Shown here: in pieces, positions 1 to 12,009 of the stretch | How positions within the stretch are numbered: the first letter of the stretch is position 1 | Layout of the letters: the number at the start of each line of letters is the position of its first letter | Assembly: GCA_029204225.1 (NCBI GenBank) | Contig: CM055099.1 | Span: 53,580,334-53,644,333, forward strand | DNA length: 64,000 nucleotides | Direction of reading: 5' to 3' | From: Diphasiastrum complanatum | Taxonomy: Eukaryota; Streptophyta; Lycopodiopsida; Lycopodiales; Lycopodiaceae | Program-made: the position numbers and the translations under genes | The notes under the pieces: generated by a model | What the model saw: only the letters and a program-made list of their open reading frames with translations | Databases searched by the model: none | Told to the model about the DNA's origin: nothing

Positions 1-739
1 TTCCATTCCAAGGTGATGATGGTGTTCATAAGTGGCACCCATATTTTCATTCTGATAGAAGGAATGCATATGTAAACACTTTGCAGTTTTTCCTGATTCG
101 AATTTGGGGATGGCGATCATATTCTAGATCCAGTGAAAATATTGCCCTTTTTGTAACCAATGGAGGGAATATTTTTGAATTTAGTCAAGTTATACTGTGA
201 ACTGTTTACAGTTCTTAACTATGTGACTATAGACACTGTGGTTAGATCATTGGGAGTTGGGGAGGCCTCAAGAGTGGTGGGGGCAAGCAAATAAACAATA
301 TTGTTTTTTTTTATTTTGATATTTTTCTATATCCTACATGGCATTCCTTAAAGGGTCTTTTTGATATTGAGAACTCCTCTTATGTCATTTGGTGACGTTT
401 GTCAAGTGATCCGAGAGGGAATCATGAGCCATTACTTCTATTCTACCGAGATATACGCTTATCTATATCTTGGTGACATCTTGATCAAATTATAGCATTG
501 TGGAGATTGTAGCTACTTTGACGTCCATGAGTGCATTGTAGATAGGCTTTGTGCCTTAATGATGCTTTATCCACCCGCTATGTAGAAGTGACACAACCTT
601 CGTTAGAAAATCTATTACGATCGTCTGGTTTGGCCCATAATACAAATGCTTGAAATGGTTTAGAGAAGGAGAATTTTAATGAGTGTGAGTGATGAGTAGC
701 TGATGATCTCCATAGATAAATGAGACTGAAATATGATTG
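1..739. other. No recognisable gene
   Basis: All frames are closed by frequent stops and I recognise no protein family. The stretch may be the left part of the LTR-like repeat that ends near 1286, but I could only match the later blocks of that repeat to its second copy near 33.1-33.5 kb. Confidence 0.4.
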
Positions 740-1286
740 AGAGTGAATGTATAACCCTTCATAAGCTATGTCCCTAGAGGATTGGAATGTCATGGATTGC
801 TTGAAAGAAGGTTATTGTCCCTGTTAGAAATGAGATCATTATCTGTTGTTGTGAGAAGTGCTTTGGATTGACTAGAAACACCGTACTGCTTGAAGATAGA
901 CCATTTGGATGAATTATCCATTGGGGGAGATCTTTCTTCGTTGTACTGATGAACTGAGATGGATGAAGAGATGTGAATCAGCTACTCTTATTAGCTCTAA
1001 AATAGGCTCCAAGACTAGAAGAAAAACTTTGTGTTGTTAGGGGCTTATTGTCTTTCCACTAAACTAGTCCACAAGCCTAGAAGACTTTGAGCATGCTATG
1101 TTAAAGATGGAGTGCAACACCTCACATCCAAGTTAGGAAATGTCCTATGAGAGCTCTATTATAGCTAGTAGAGAGATAGTTGCCTTGAAGATAGATGGAA
1201 GTGACAATACCAATGGTCTACAAATTTCATGTGTCTGAGATTGCAAGTGATGAGAATGATTCTATTGTTTAGATTGTCAGCCGCAC
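740..1286 (+). repeat. LTR-like repeat end, copy 1
   Basis: Two blocks match the 33.1-33.5 kb region in the same order and orientation. The block at about 743-780 (TATAACCCTTCATA) matches about 33090-33125, and the block at about 1210-1286 (CAATGGTCTACAAATTTCAT) matches about 33377-33462. The right edge here is CCGCACACCTAGCA and in the other copy CGCACACGTAGCA, where a primer-site-like TTTTGGTGCGTCTGTCGGGA follows. A terminus in CA just upstream of a gag-like reading frame (1688 onward) suggests the 3' edge of a 5' LTR of a gypsy-type element. The left edge is not located. Confidence 0.42.
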
Positions 1287-1687
1287 ACCTAGCAAATTTG
1301 ATGAAAGAATATTGGTTGAAAGGTAGTTATCATACCATTGAAATGTCTTGAGAATTTGCTAGTTGGATGAGTATGTTGCTTAGGTTGTCTGCCACATGCT
1401 TGATATCTTTTGACTTGTGTCACATGTTGCTTTGAAATACAATCCTATTAATGAAGGTTCAGGTGGTTAGCATCACACAATGATGTGTGCTAATCCCACA
1501 AATAGAGTGCCAAGAGCATTATTGGAGCTGATGATTGAGTATCACATGATAAGTCATTACTAAGTGGAACTGATAAAGAGAATCATATATGTGTTATTGA
1601 TCTAGACTAATTATGGTTGGCATCCTAAGGGCCCAACAATCCTCATAGGGACTAGCTGAGAACTAGATAAGGACCCTATGTCTATGA

Positions 1688-4141
1688 TTGATTGACGTCT
1701 TCAGCTGGCTAGGGGTACTCTTGTGTGGGTACCTATCCAGGCAAGGCTATCCAACAAACCCTGATGACAAGGTTAAGAATGAGCATCATGAATTAGTAGA
1801 GATGGTCAAACAACATATGGGAGATATGCATGCAACATTGCTAGCTTTGACTCTAGATGTGAGACAACTTAGAAATCAACAAGAGTTGATCAACCAGCAC
1901 CGTGCACATGAGTCCATACCATTGTGTCGGTTCATGCCACTAATGATTGTAGGAATACAATATATGGATACTACAATAGGGTAGGCCATCTAGAAACAAC
2001 TTGTCGAATTCAGAAGAGAGATGAAAAGCATAGGGGAAAACTGGTCCAAAGAGTTTCAAAGCGATAAGCACCCTCACAAATCAACCTACTAGAGCATAGA
2101 ATAGAAGAGTAGAGATAAGACAACTTGAAAGCTACTAGACAAAGCCATACAGATAGATAGAGATTCAACACTCATCACTCGAACTTGAAGTTGGACTTGC
2201 ACTCAAAATATACCAGTAATGATTATCACATAGGAAGAGCCATGGATGAGGGCCTGCTATATGAGTATTTTGGATACATAGGTGTAGAAACTATGTACCC
2301 AACACTCATGGGCCATGAATTCGGAATGCCAGATCATCTCCAGAGTGAAGAGTTTTTGACTATCCCCTTGAGCCATAACATATCTAATCCCTTCCTTGAT
2401 GAGATAGACAAATCCACGAGTGTGACTAGTGAGTCGTTGACAAATGGATGGAGCGAACTACCTTTTGACCAGCTAAGTGCATCACTTGATATTGACTGAG
2501 TGTCCATAGACATCCAAGAGAAGCACATAGTATTCATTGAGAGTCCAAAGTCTATGGTGCCATTATTGAATGAATCTTCAGAGACTTTCTTATCTAGCAA
2601 TTCAAATCAAGTTATAGAGACAAATACAGAGTTGGAGGAATTTCTATTTGATCTATACCTAGATATAGATCTTTCATTACAAACGCCTTATTTGCCAGAC
2701 CATGATTCAACACTTGTGATAGAAAGAAGTACACAAGATATACCGCTTGAGGATACTCCATCAGAAATAGAAGTGGATGATTCTACGGGACCTATAAAAT
2801 CCTCATTGCAAATACTTGGTCCATCATTTAAGTCAAATTCCATTGAGGACCTAGTAGAATCCTTGTCAAATTTTCTACTAGCCATAGCACTCTTGTTGAG
2901 TAAATTTGAGCCACTTGATAGTGAGCTAGATTCCATCATAGAAAGAGTGATCCCTTTTTATTCTAGTCTGAATGACATTAGGCCAGAAGTATTGATACAA
3001 GAATCTTCAAAACAACGGCTGGATGAGAATTTGCAATCCAATTTCGAGGAATTTATGATAGAAGAGGAGTCCAAAATGGGTCTTGAGCAATTTATTGAAA
3101 GCATTGATTGTTTACAATCTGAGAATGAAATTGTGATATTCAATGATGAAACCGTGGTGGATGAAAAACTTGAAGAGATGGTATCTGATATGAAAAACAT
3201 ATCTCTAAAAGAAGATGACAATCTCTTTCGAAATGATCCAGTGATACAAATCCCTATTCTTGGAACTACTACGCTTAGGGTGAGAAGAATCATTGAGCCA
3301 ATAGTTATTCCCTGATGACACTGAGGCAATACCAAAAATACAAGGATCATTACCCCTATTTCATGGCACAGGTAATGAGGCTGTACACAATCACATTGAT
3401 GATTTTGAGATGCTTATGTCTATCCATAGAGTTTTTAACCTTGCACATAGACTAATGTTGTTTGCTACTACCTTGGTAGGAACAGCCAGGAGATGATACA
3501 ACAATCTCCCTAAGGCCTCTATCACTACACTTGAAGAGTTCTATCAGAAATTTTTGAAAGAATTCAGAGTCAATTACAATGTAGATAGTATGATGTTTGC
3601 ACTATCTACAATACAACAAGATTCTACCTAAGATGTACGTTAGTACACTAGACGGCTGAGAGAGTTAGTGCGCCAGCTAAACCTAAGCCTTTCAATGGAA
3701 TTGCCCTCAAAGCTAGTACTTGACTGTTTTCTAAGAGGATTGCGAAGTGAGGTATAGTTGGGTGTACGTCAATCTGGAGTTTTTACTTTTGAGGAGGCTG
3801 TGACTAGTGCCAACAATATAGAACAAGCTTATATCGATACATATGGGACTAGAAATACTACAAGGACAATAGAGACCTCAATTCCTCATAGAAGTCAACA
3901 TACATTTAGAGATTATCGAGAATCAGGTACACGAGTGTCAGATTTCGCACAACGACCATGTAGGGTACCTGATATTACTTTGGCCAAAGAAGGGCTAGTA
4001 CGATGCAAAAATGTCTCTAGTTTGAAGACTCCACCAGTTGATACTCCTACTTTTGTAGGAGGTAGTACACCTCCATATCCAAAAAGCTTTTGTAGATATT
4101 ATAGGAAGTGTGACCATTCAAAGAATGAGTGTTTGTCATAG
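1688..4141 (+). pseudogene. Ty3/gypsy-type gag pseudogene
   Basis: Gag packages the RNA of an LTR retrotransposon. An N-terminal helical piece lies at 1688-1984, a long acidic region at 2185-3315, and the Retrotrans_gag core at about 3330-3750 (FHGTGNEAVHNHIDDFEML, then an NNLPKASITTLEEFYQKFL block). A CCHC zinc knuckle follows at about 4091-4132, where the second cysteine is tyrosine (C-x2-Y-x4-H-x4-C), a one-base TGT to TAT change at 4100-4102. The core carries stops at 3494-3496 (TGA where the family has Trp) and further TAA/TAG codons at 3629-3650 and near 3755, so it is dead. It lies 400 bases after an LTR-like end in the same orientation. The family call on the core is firm; that the acidic region belongs to the same protein is inferred from order and spacing. 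Confidence 0.72.
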
Positions 4142-4821
4142 AAGAATGATTTGAATACCGAAAATCAAATATAGGTGCCGATTAGCCATGATATCAATAA
4201 TGGAAAAGTACTTGAGTCCAGACAAAATTTGAGTCAATCCCAAATAGATCGTAGCATGATCTCTCAAGGTGATATGATTAGAATGAAAGGTGAGAAACCC
4301 CCCGTTAAACTTGGCAGAAACACTCATAGAGGAGAAATGGATGAGGGTAGCGCAAAATAGGATATGGACAAAAACCTCTAATGAAGAGTGTGAGGGAGCA
4401 AGTAAGCAACTGGTAGACTTCAAGGACACTGAACCACAAAAACAGATCATCCTTGATGACTATTGTTGGAATAAAAGAACCTATATCCCTGATCGGAGGT
4501 CATATAGATGAAGAGACCAAGGGGGTGCTATTTGAAGCATTCAAATGGGATGAGAGAATGGTGAATTATGATGTTGACTCTGATACCGATGAGGAAGGAT
4601 CTGAGTGCATGGAGGTTACTGAATTACAATATTATCCTAGAATGAGAAACATGGCTTTTCAGATGAGTATTGAGGACGATACAGATGATATTGTATCTCC
4701 TATTTTGGATACAACCTTAGAGGAAGATGATGAGCCCTATGGTATAGAAGAAATGTTCAACATGACCAACGAGACTTTTCTACCTCCACTTTTGAGTTTA
4801 GATGATCAAGACAACCATTAA
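4142..4821 (+). pseudogene. Gag-pol spacer remnants, unrecognised
   Basis: Short frames at 4175-4360, 4290-4511 and 4453-4821 follow the zinc knuckle in different frames. The last (about 120 residues) is very acidic and ends at a TAA at 4819-4821. I see no protease DTG/DSG or polymerase motif. By position it would be the region between the gag zinc knuckle and protease of the same gypsy-type element, which then stops abruptly. Confidence 0.35.
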
Positions 4822-5632
4822 GATCCATATCAACAACTAGTATTGGGATGGGATCCACACCTCTTGTCCACCTATGAAATTTCTTGCATATTTGAAAGAG
4901 ATAAGAGGAAAGAAAAATGCATATCTATTAGGGCTGAAACGCATGGTGAATATCCAGACAATAAGATTGATGTTGGATGATTTATAAGCTTATGAAAATC
5001 CACCCTTGTCCTTAAGGGCTGAGGGTTAGTAGAGTAGTTTTTAGTTGGTTTTTTGTTGATTGTTTGGTTATGGTTGTAGATTTTATGGTTCAGTGAGCTG
5101 ACATTTCTTTATTTGAAAAAAAAAAAACCTTCAGTATAGTCAATATGCATGTGCAATCTATTGTAGTACAGTTACTAGATATCCTTGATGATGAGATGAA
5201 CCTCTCATACACAAATATCACATGTATCAATTTAGACAATGTTTTGAACATTTGCTGCAAGCTTGAATGATTGCATCCATGCCATGCCTTATGCACTTTG
5301 TGGAAAGAAAAATGGGCATTGATCTTATTCTGAATTGAGGGGCATGAGTGCATGATAGAGCATGGTGTGGGCCAAAGAGGAAAAATGGAGACACTAAAAA
5401 CATTACAAGTGGGGTAGACGAGTGATATATATACCTATATATATGTATGTGTGTGTGTGTGTGTATGAAATCCACTGAGGTAGTAGCCTCATCATTAATA
5501 CAACAAAACGAGAGCTCAGTGAGGATGTCTTCACCATCATCCCAGTACAAGCCACTTTCCAACACAGAGAGAGTCCAAGAAGTAGAGGAAGAGGTATAGG
5601 AAGAAACAGAGATTGTTGCTAAGTAGGACCAA
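4822..5632. other. Non-coding, with short TG repeat
   Basis: No gene recognised. It contains a T-rich stretch at 5035-5090 and a TATATA block running into a (TG)n microsatellite of about 20 bases at 5446-5464. Confidence 0.5.
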
Positions 5633-6250
5633 ATGCAGGAGGATATACAACAAGAGCCATCACAAGAAGATCAAGAGCTTCCTAACATTCAAAAGAAAGA
5701 TGACAATGACATCGAGCCACCAGTCTTGGACAAAGAGCTTTACACGAAGACCTTCGGGACGCTGTTAGCAGACATTCAAGCCTCAATCCAGCATTTTGTG
5801 AATCTAGAAAAAGTTTCACGAAAGCTGAGAAGTAAATATGATGCTACAAGGGCAAACCTTATCCAGAGGGATGAGGAGCTACAAGTAATCAGATTAGAAT
5901 TGCACAAGAAGACCAAGGAGCTTGAGGAAGCTCAAGCTGAATTGATCAAGAAGGACACATCCCTAGAGGAAGCCCAAGACAGGTTTGACGCCACTCTAGA
6001 GGCATTGGAGACAATGCAGGACCAAAGTAACCAGTTTGAGAATGAAAACTCAAACAACAACTCTAGAACCTTCAGACATTACTCCAAGAAGAGCGACATG
6101 CTCGTGCAGCCTAGAATAGCACCAAAAAGGAGCTTCAAGATAAATTGAAGGACACCGAGACAAACCATAAGCAGCTGAAGGAATATGTTCTCCAACTGCA
6201 AAGTTCGATAGAAATGATAAAGGAGGGGAACCAAATCTACAAGAAGTAGA
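5633..6250 (+). pseudogene. Coiled-coil protein fragment, frameshifted
   Basis: The frame 5633-6148 opens with an acidic, glutamine-rich segment, then from about residue 70 shows heptad-like coiled coil (for example KKTKELEEAQAELIKKD). Near 6055-6065 the coiled-coil pattern moves to another frame (EERHARAA, then QDKLKDTETNHKQLKEYVLQ) and runs to about 6250, with a TAG on the way. So one indel and at least one stop separate it from a longer ancestral coil. I do not recognise the family. Similar coiled-coil frames occur at 13384-13945, which hints at a retroelement accessory protein rather than a host gene, but the two are not clearly homologous. Confidence 0.45.
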
Positions 6251-6848
6251 GGTTGAGGAAGCCATCCTCTGGCGAATCAATGTTGAGGTGACTCTGGGAG
6301 CTTGTATATCTCACGGGCGATATAGAATTGACCTTGTAGCATGGAAAGAAATCCAAGAAAGAATAATTCAGACCTTCTAGCTGCAGTATCTATAGCCCCA
6401 AATGGCAGAATACGAAAAGCTAAAGGACGAATTGGAAGAGGCAATGCTCAATGCAAACCAGATTTAGGTTTCAGAAGAAGAACCAGTCCAGCAGCAACAA
6501 GACCATGCAACGCAGATGGACACAATCAGTATAGACTGAAGCTGAGAAGACTGAATCAGTTTTGAAGCTATACTAGCTGTAGCACCACCTACAGCATTAC
6601 CACTTGCAATCGTTCCGCACCAAAGTGAGGAGCACACTAAGAGGGAGTGTCAAGCAAAAGAACAAGGTAGTGTACTCACTGCTGAAAACTGAATTTCAGG
6701 CATTTCAAGAATAACTAACCAACTTTCTACCTCCTTTCTATAGTCCATAACTCTAGTGGAAAATGAGTTAGCTCCTTCTACCTAAGCTTTCTGGTTACAC
6801 CAAACAGGAATGAGAAAGTCCTTGGACTTTTGCTAATCTAAACACTTT
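6251..6848. other. No recognisable gene
   Basis: Only short, stop-broken frames. A 74-codon frame at 6341-6565 is basic and has no recognisable motif. It may be decayed continuation of the upstream coiled-coil region. Confidence 0.4.
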
Positions 6849-7643
6849 TTGGGCCAAGCTCACAACACACCAAAAGGTGTCCACCAGGCCCTAACCATTG
6901 TTCAACATAATTTCAATATGCAAACTAACTACATTCATGTTGTTATAGGATGTTTGTATACATACGTCCTAGAATACCTAAAAACATTTGAAAACAACTA
7001 TTCACCTGCTCTAGATGAGTATGTAAATAAGCTAGAAGCAATTAACATTCTTGCTGTCAAAGCAATTATTGCTAGCCCTAATCCCATCTCTTCCATATTC
7101 TCTAGTCAACTTCTTTTCCATGATCTGTGGGCAATCTACACAGATTGGGAAGGTAACTACTCTCGTTATTTGGAAGAAGTAAAAGTAAATAATTTACTTC
7201 GATCCACTAACCCAGTAACCAAACCATACTACATTTATAATGATGTAAATATTGGTTCCGTCATTTCTTATGCACTCCTAGCCATCCATCAATTGTACAT
7301 TAAAGATAAATTCCCAAAATATACATATGCAGCCCTCTAGCTAATTGTCCCTTCCTTCGAGATGTCCGAAATATTGTCTGAGGATAGTTGGTATGCTCAC
7401 CTTGTGAATAATACATTGATCGACAACCCCCTTGCATCATTGAGCAATCGGGGAATGGGAGGCTATCCTAATTTATCTTTCCAGGAAGACTACACGCAAA
7501 GGAACAACTATTTCCTTGCTACAAAAGGGATCATTCTTGAGCAAGTCAATGAGAAGCCCGAGCAAAAGCATTATTCCACAGGAAGCCAGCCAACAGAAAA
7601 AGAAGGATGCAAGCAATCTGTTGGTGAGCCACTACACAGCTGA
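6849..7643 (+). CDS. Two adjacent frames, unknown protein
   Basis: A 163-codon frame (6849-7340, TAG) is followed 21 bases later in the same frame by a 93-codon frame (7362-7643, TGA). Read past the TAG at 7338-7340 the two form about 265 codons, so they may be one broken gene. The first part is tyrosine-, asparagine- and isoleucine-rich with helical character (AINILAVKAIIASPNP); the second ends polar and lysine-rich. I see no signal peptide, transmembrane segment or known motif. It may be a retroelement gag without its zinc knuckle or a pseudogene. I do not assign a function. Confidence 0.3.
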
Positions 7644-8654
7644 GGAAGGGGACATGTGGAGCCTTATGATCTCACAATATCCAAAGTTAATGTTTTATAT
7701 TGTAAACATTTTCAATTTTTCTATATGAAATATGCTATAGTGCCTAAATCTATGTAAAGGTCAATTTGCATCTTGTAAATTCATTTTGAGTAAGAACTCG
7801 CAACGTTCTGTGTGACTATAGCAACACATTAGAGGATCCAAACCGACATCTTAACGGTTGGTGATCGACGCTCAGGTCGATGCTCATTCTTATAAGGGTG
7901 ACACTTAGTGCCATTGTACATACGCATAGATTGAGCTATCAATAGAGAGAAGAGAGCCAGTTCCTATAGTTTGTGCATTTCTTTCCTCTGTTATCAGTTA
8001 CAACTACATTTCTTATCAATTGAGCAAATACACTCTGAGTTAGTCTATAACCGATTGTGATAGACATATGTTGCGGCATTCACTCTTCACTTGTACTGAA
8101 TTCCAGATATCTAACACGGTTTTGTAGGTGACATTTAAAAGCTACACTTCTAACTAATGTGTGCAAGGAATTAGCGGAAGCCTTAAGCTTAACTATAAAT
8201 CAGAACCGCTCTTAATTCTGAATGAGCTATGTGTTCAGATAAAGACCTTAGTTGATGTTGTGCTTTGTTGCCTGTTGTGATTAGAAATAATTCGTTGTGC
8301 TTATTAAGAGGGATTGAAAACCAAATAGATTATTTTTGAAGGATCGGTTTGCTTGTTGCTATTGAATTAATTGCTTACTACTTTCCTAAGAGCCTAGAAG
8401 ATAACGTGCCCTTCTATACCTTCGGACCTTGACCAAATCATTTCATCGTTCGTGTTTCTGGATGCCAATTCACTCAATATCTTTGAATATCGAGACTTGT
8501 CATTGTAGTAATCTGTCGTGAATATTACATTCACCATTTGTTCATCACCCTTTGTACACTTATTGAATTGAAAGAGGAGATATCTCTCTCTCTTGGGGAA
8601 CGATTAAAAATTTTATACTACACAATTCACTGATTTTGTGAAAATCTATAATGA
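7644..8654. other. Non-coding, LTR-like character
   Basis: No gene recognised. The stretch has a TATA-like CTTATAAGGG near 7891, a large non-coding tract, and lies just upstream of a copia fragment. It could hold a decayed LTR, but I found no second copy in the window and cannot place ends. Confidence 0.35.
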
Positions 8655-9180
8655 CTAGGCTACCACAATTATCGGACCCCTGATGTATGCAATGATCTTG
8701 ACTAGGCCAAATCATGGATACGCCATCAGTTCCTTGAGTTAGTACATGACCAATCCTAGCATGATCCACTAGAAAACTCTTGTCAGAGTAATTAGTTATG
8801 TATGAGCCACTACTGACCTATGCATCTGCTATGGCGATGGAGATCCATCCGATATCCATACTCTTCATGGGTATACAGATCCAAATTGGGCAGGCAATGT
8901 CGATGCCAGAAAATCAACTTCTGGATGTGTCTTCCTATTCAACAATGGTCCAATATCTTGGAACAGTTGAAAACAAACCTCCATCAATGTCATCTACAAA
9001 ATCATAATACATTGCAGCCTCTCAAACTACCAAAGAGACAATTTGGTTGAGGAACTTATTGTATGATAATGATCTCAGACAATCAGCTCGAACAATGACT
9101 CAATGTGACAATTAGAGTCCTATTGCATTATTGATCAATCCTAGATTTCACTCTAGGAGCAAGCACATCAAGATTAAGTA
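8655..9180 (+). pseudogene. Ty1/copia RT end and RNase H remnant
   Basis: The translated pieces read like the end of copia reverse transcriptase and its RNase H: GPLMYAM-type block at 8670-8700, a block ending YTDPNWAGNVDARKSTSGCV near 8865-8925, then SWNS plus KQTSI, and NPRFHSRSKHIKIK near 9140-9178. Stops interrupt it, including TAG where the family has Trp (near 8771) and TGA where it has Arg (near 8801), both one transition from the family codon. A second, related copy of the same segment lies at 16770-17130. Only the 3' third of a pol gene is present, so this is a truncated dead copy. Confidence 0.75.
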
Positions 9181-9640
9181 ACTACTATATAAGGAGCAAG
9201 ATACTCAACAAGGAGGTAATTAGTTAGCCCTTGGAATATATCCAGCAACTTATCAGTTGCTTAGTTAGCTGAATCATCTAATTCATCGCGATCAATCAAT
9301 TGTTCAGAGCATAATTTTTTTGTTCTTTCTCTCTGTTATCATAGAGTATTGTCTCAGAACACACCTATATATGCTTTCAGAATGTATTTTCTACATGACT
9401 AATCTATCAAAGTTCCAATAATCTAGGTTGTGTATGTTGCATGCTTATTTCATATTTTATTGTCAAATAGATTCATGATCTTACTCGTAGATTAAATTGT
9501 TTCATATGACTGATAGCTGTGTTCAATCTGTCGCTCTAATGATTGCATCTAAATGACTTTATTGACCAGTTTGTCATCCTCTTATGAAAACTGGGTGATG
9601 GTGATAACCACACACTCATATATAACATTGTGCAGAGTCT
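9181..9640. other. Probable LTR or flank, non-coding
   Basis: No coding signal. It follows the RNase H end directly and has a TATA-like ACTATATAAGGAGC at 9183-9196, as a copia 3' LTR would. No matching partner LTR was found in the window, so the assignment rests on position alone. Confidence 0.3.
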
Positions 9641-9990
9641 AAATCATGTTGCTTGAGGAGGAAACAAGAAGGAATGGAGCATCCTTGTCCTCCATCAATG
9701 ACTCACAAGCATTATTCTTGAAGAACAACATCGGGAAGCATTAGAAAAAGAAAGCTATTTGCTGACAAATCAACAACTATCAGGAGCAGACATAGAAGAC
9801 CCAGATTCAGCCACTTGCTGAGAACAAGAAGAGGCTATTCTACATATACTGCAAGAGGACGAATCACGAAATCTAGGACAGTTGAATGTTGAAGTTCAAC
9901 AACAACAAGAAGAAGCAGCCGGACCAGCAAGCCCATGCACAACCAACGCAAACAACCAACGTAGAGCAGAAGAACCAAGATTCAGAAGAT
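9641..9990 (+). pseudogene. Copia gag zinc-knuckle remnant
   Basis: Around 9835-9890 a frame reads LFYIYCKRTNHEI, a stop, then D-S and MLKFNNNKKK. This is a copia gag zinc knuckle in which the first cysteine is tyrosine and the last is serine; the Trp that usually follows is TGA. A Gln/Thr-rich tail follows to about 9990. The upstream part (9641-9835) is polar with several stops. It is cut off by the foldback element at 9996. Confidence 0.6.
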
Positions 9991-9995
9991 GACAT

Positions 9996-11208
9996 TAGGG
10001 CCCTTTTTGAGCTCAAAAATGGCCTCTTCACTAATCTGTGTACCAATAAGAGTGTGACCACTAGGGCCCTTTTCAAACTCAAAGATGGCCTCTTCCTTGT
10101 CTAAACATGTTTGATAATCTAGATTAATTAACTTGCTAATAGTCCTATGTGGCAGTTCACCTTGGGTTTAGGTTGAGTTAAAACCTAGTCACATAGGTTG
10201 CACTTGCACCTAGTATATTAAATAAATAAAGAATTAAATTCAATGCTTGTAGCAATATTGATTTATTTTTAAATTTATGAAAGGCTGAAATTTTTTTGCA
10301 CTTCATTGGTATTCTTTTGAGATTTATTTTGCTATAAAAATAAGCTGCAAATTTTTGTATTCTTCATCTTGAAAGGGGAGGGGGGGGGGGGTGGGGTGGG
10401 AGGGGGGATTTGGATTTAAAACCTTGTAGAAAAAAATAATTGAAAATGAAAGGGGGAGGACACCCCCGCCCCCCTTGCTCCCATGCACAGCCGCTGCAGG
10501 GCCCTCTAACAGCTCGCAGGCACAACACCTCAGGCCGTTGGCCTAGTTGGCCGCCCAACCAACAAGAACAATCCACGCAGGTGAGTTGGGAGCTGTGGGT
10601 TGTTGGGATCCGTGCAGAGGAGCCTCAAGGGAATGTGTGTGTTTGGGCGGCAAACCGGGCCAGCGGCCCGGAGGGTGTCTGCGAGCTCCAGCATCGGCGA
10701 CCGTGAAAGGAGCGTGGTGAGGGGAGGAAAGGCCGTGCAGGGGAGTAGCGTGAGGGGAGCGGGTCGGGGGGGAGGCCGGGGGGAGGGTGTACCTCCTCCC
10801 CCCTTTCATTTTCAATTTTTGTACAAGGTATTACAAACCCCCCCTTCAACTTTTTAAAATTAAACTTTCAATATGAAAAATAAAAAAATTTGCAAGTTAT
10901 ATTATACCAAAATAAAGATCAAAAGAAGACCTATGAAGTGCAAAAAAATTTCAGCCCTTCACAAATTCAAAATTTGAATTTGGGCCTTGCTTATGAGTGT
11001 GACATTGTCATTAATAATGTGCTAGGGGAGTATAGTTAGGGTGTGGTTAGTGGTGAGTTAGATTTTGGAGATTTCATGTAGTCCATTGAATGTGCCATGT
11101 CATATGGACCATTCCATCTCAATTGTCACTCTTTTATTGGTACACATGTCGTCATTAACACTAATTATAATTAGTGAAGAGGCCCTTTTTGAGTCCAAAA
11201 AGGGCCCT
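9996..11208. mobile_element. Foldback DNA element, 1.2 kb
   Basis: Outer inverted termini: 9996-10057 (AGGGCCCTTTTTGAGCTC) pairs with 11124-11208, whose complement begins AGGGCCCTTTTTGGACTC, apart from an extra block of about 25 bases on the right. Inner arms: about 10270-10590 pairs with about 10630-10970. For example GGCTGAAATTTTTTTGCACT at 10285 has its complement near 10935, and ATTGAAAATGAAAGGGGG at about 10438 pairs with the tract near 10800. The centre (about 10460-10790) is strikingly GC-rich. A second partial terminus copy begins near 10065. GGGCCC termini with TTA on the left resemble PIF/Harbinger or Tourist ends, but the right flank reads TAT, so the superfamily is unproven. No transposase is encoded; frames inside it are palindrome artefacts. 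Confidence 0.7.
10460..10790. other. GC-rich heart of the foldback element
   Basis: This stretch is mostly G and C within an AT-rich neighbourhood and shows partial self-complementarity: CAGCTCGCAGGCAC near 10510 against the complement of the stretch at 10675-10695, and GGCCGCCCAACC near 10549 against GGGCGGCAAACC near 10646. It may be captured foreign or host sequence or simply a GC-rich element core. All overlapping frames on both strands are mirror products of the palindrome. Confidence 0.55.
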
Positions 11209-11262
11209 ATCGAATTGAGCAGGAATGGTCCATATGACATGGCAAATTGAATGGTGTAGATT
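11076..11262. repeat. Inverted repeat of about 33 bp
   Basis: CCATGTCATATGGACCATTC (within 11075-11115) is matched in inverted orientation by GAATGGTCCATATGACATGG (within 11223-11262). The right arm is the first part of the 630-bp direct repeat copy 1. The arms straddle the right terminus of the foldback element, so the foldback may have landed inside an older palindrome. Confidence 0.6.
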
Positions 11263-11850
11263 AAATCAAGTGTGGACCCACAAAGTACACCTCTAGCATT
11301 AACACTACATTAACCGTACATGGATACACTTGAAAGTATCTAGTAGCCAACAATAGCTACACACAGTACCTAGCAGCAAACAATAACTATACAAATAGTA
11401 CCTACTATCATATAAACTACTTCTAAGGGCTTGTATACCTATTTCGTAAACTATATAGATAGAAATGTAGTTTGAAGTAAACGTGTGAATTTTGGTCAAA
11501 CAGCCTAAATTTTCAGGCTACTATGTTTTAAAGTGACTTCTTTTTTGCTCCAAAATTACGGTAAGGCATAGAAATGAGGCCTTCTCAAAGATGAAAATCA
11601 AACCTAAAAATAAAAGGAAAAATAAGTTCCCATGTCAAAAGGGCCGCAGGTTACGCCTTACCGTAATTATGAAAAAAAATGTAAAATTTGGCTCTGAAAT
11701 GTTTTTTTGGGCCTTCTGATGAAGTGAAACGGCCAAAAATCACAATTTTGGACGAAAAAAAATGAAAAATTGGCCTCCGAGGACATTCTTTTTCTTTATT
11801 TTTAGGTGTGATTTTTTCATCTTTGAGAAGGCATGATTTCTATGCCTTAC
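11221..11850 (+). repeat. 630-bp direct repeat, copy 1
   Basis: Nearly identical to 14703-15328. Both begin AGGAATGGTCCATATGACAT and end ATTTCTATGCCTTAC; differences are scattered single bases and small indels. Each copy contains a large hairpin: here arm 11556-11623 (GGTAAGGCATAGAAAT on) pairs with arm about 11788-11850, leaving a loop of about 165 bases. No coding potential. It may be a MITE-like element or a satellite-like unit that has duplicated. Confidence 0.85.
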
Positions 11851-12009
11851 AAGGAGATGAAGTAAGTTGTCATGCATAGATTTGTTCCCATGAGAGCAAT
11901 AGTATAGTTGATATTTCAGCATGAATGAAAGATTCACATCTAACTCTAACATCCATTAACCCTAAGCATTAACACTACATCCACTAACACTAGATCCACA
12001 ATGAAGATA
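11851..12009. other. Spacer between repeat and LTR
   Basis: Short non-coding stretch containing tandem CATTAACACTACAT / CACTAACACTAGAT-like motifs at about 11965-11998. Confidence 0.4.

Noticed and set aside
2334-3350. Antisense Ser-rich frames opposite the acidic gag region
   Set aside because: Mirror of Glu/Asp-rich codons on the plus strand.
10364-10857. Several overlapping 70-90 codon frames on both strands
   Set aside because: They mirror each other because the region is a palindrome with a GC-rich centre; no codon-level signal on any one strand.
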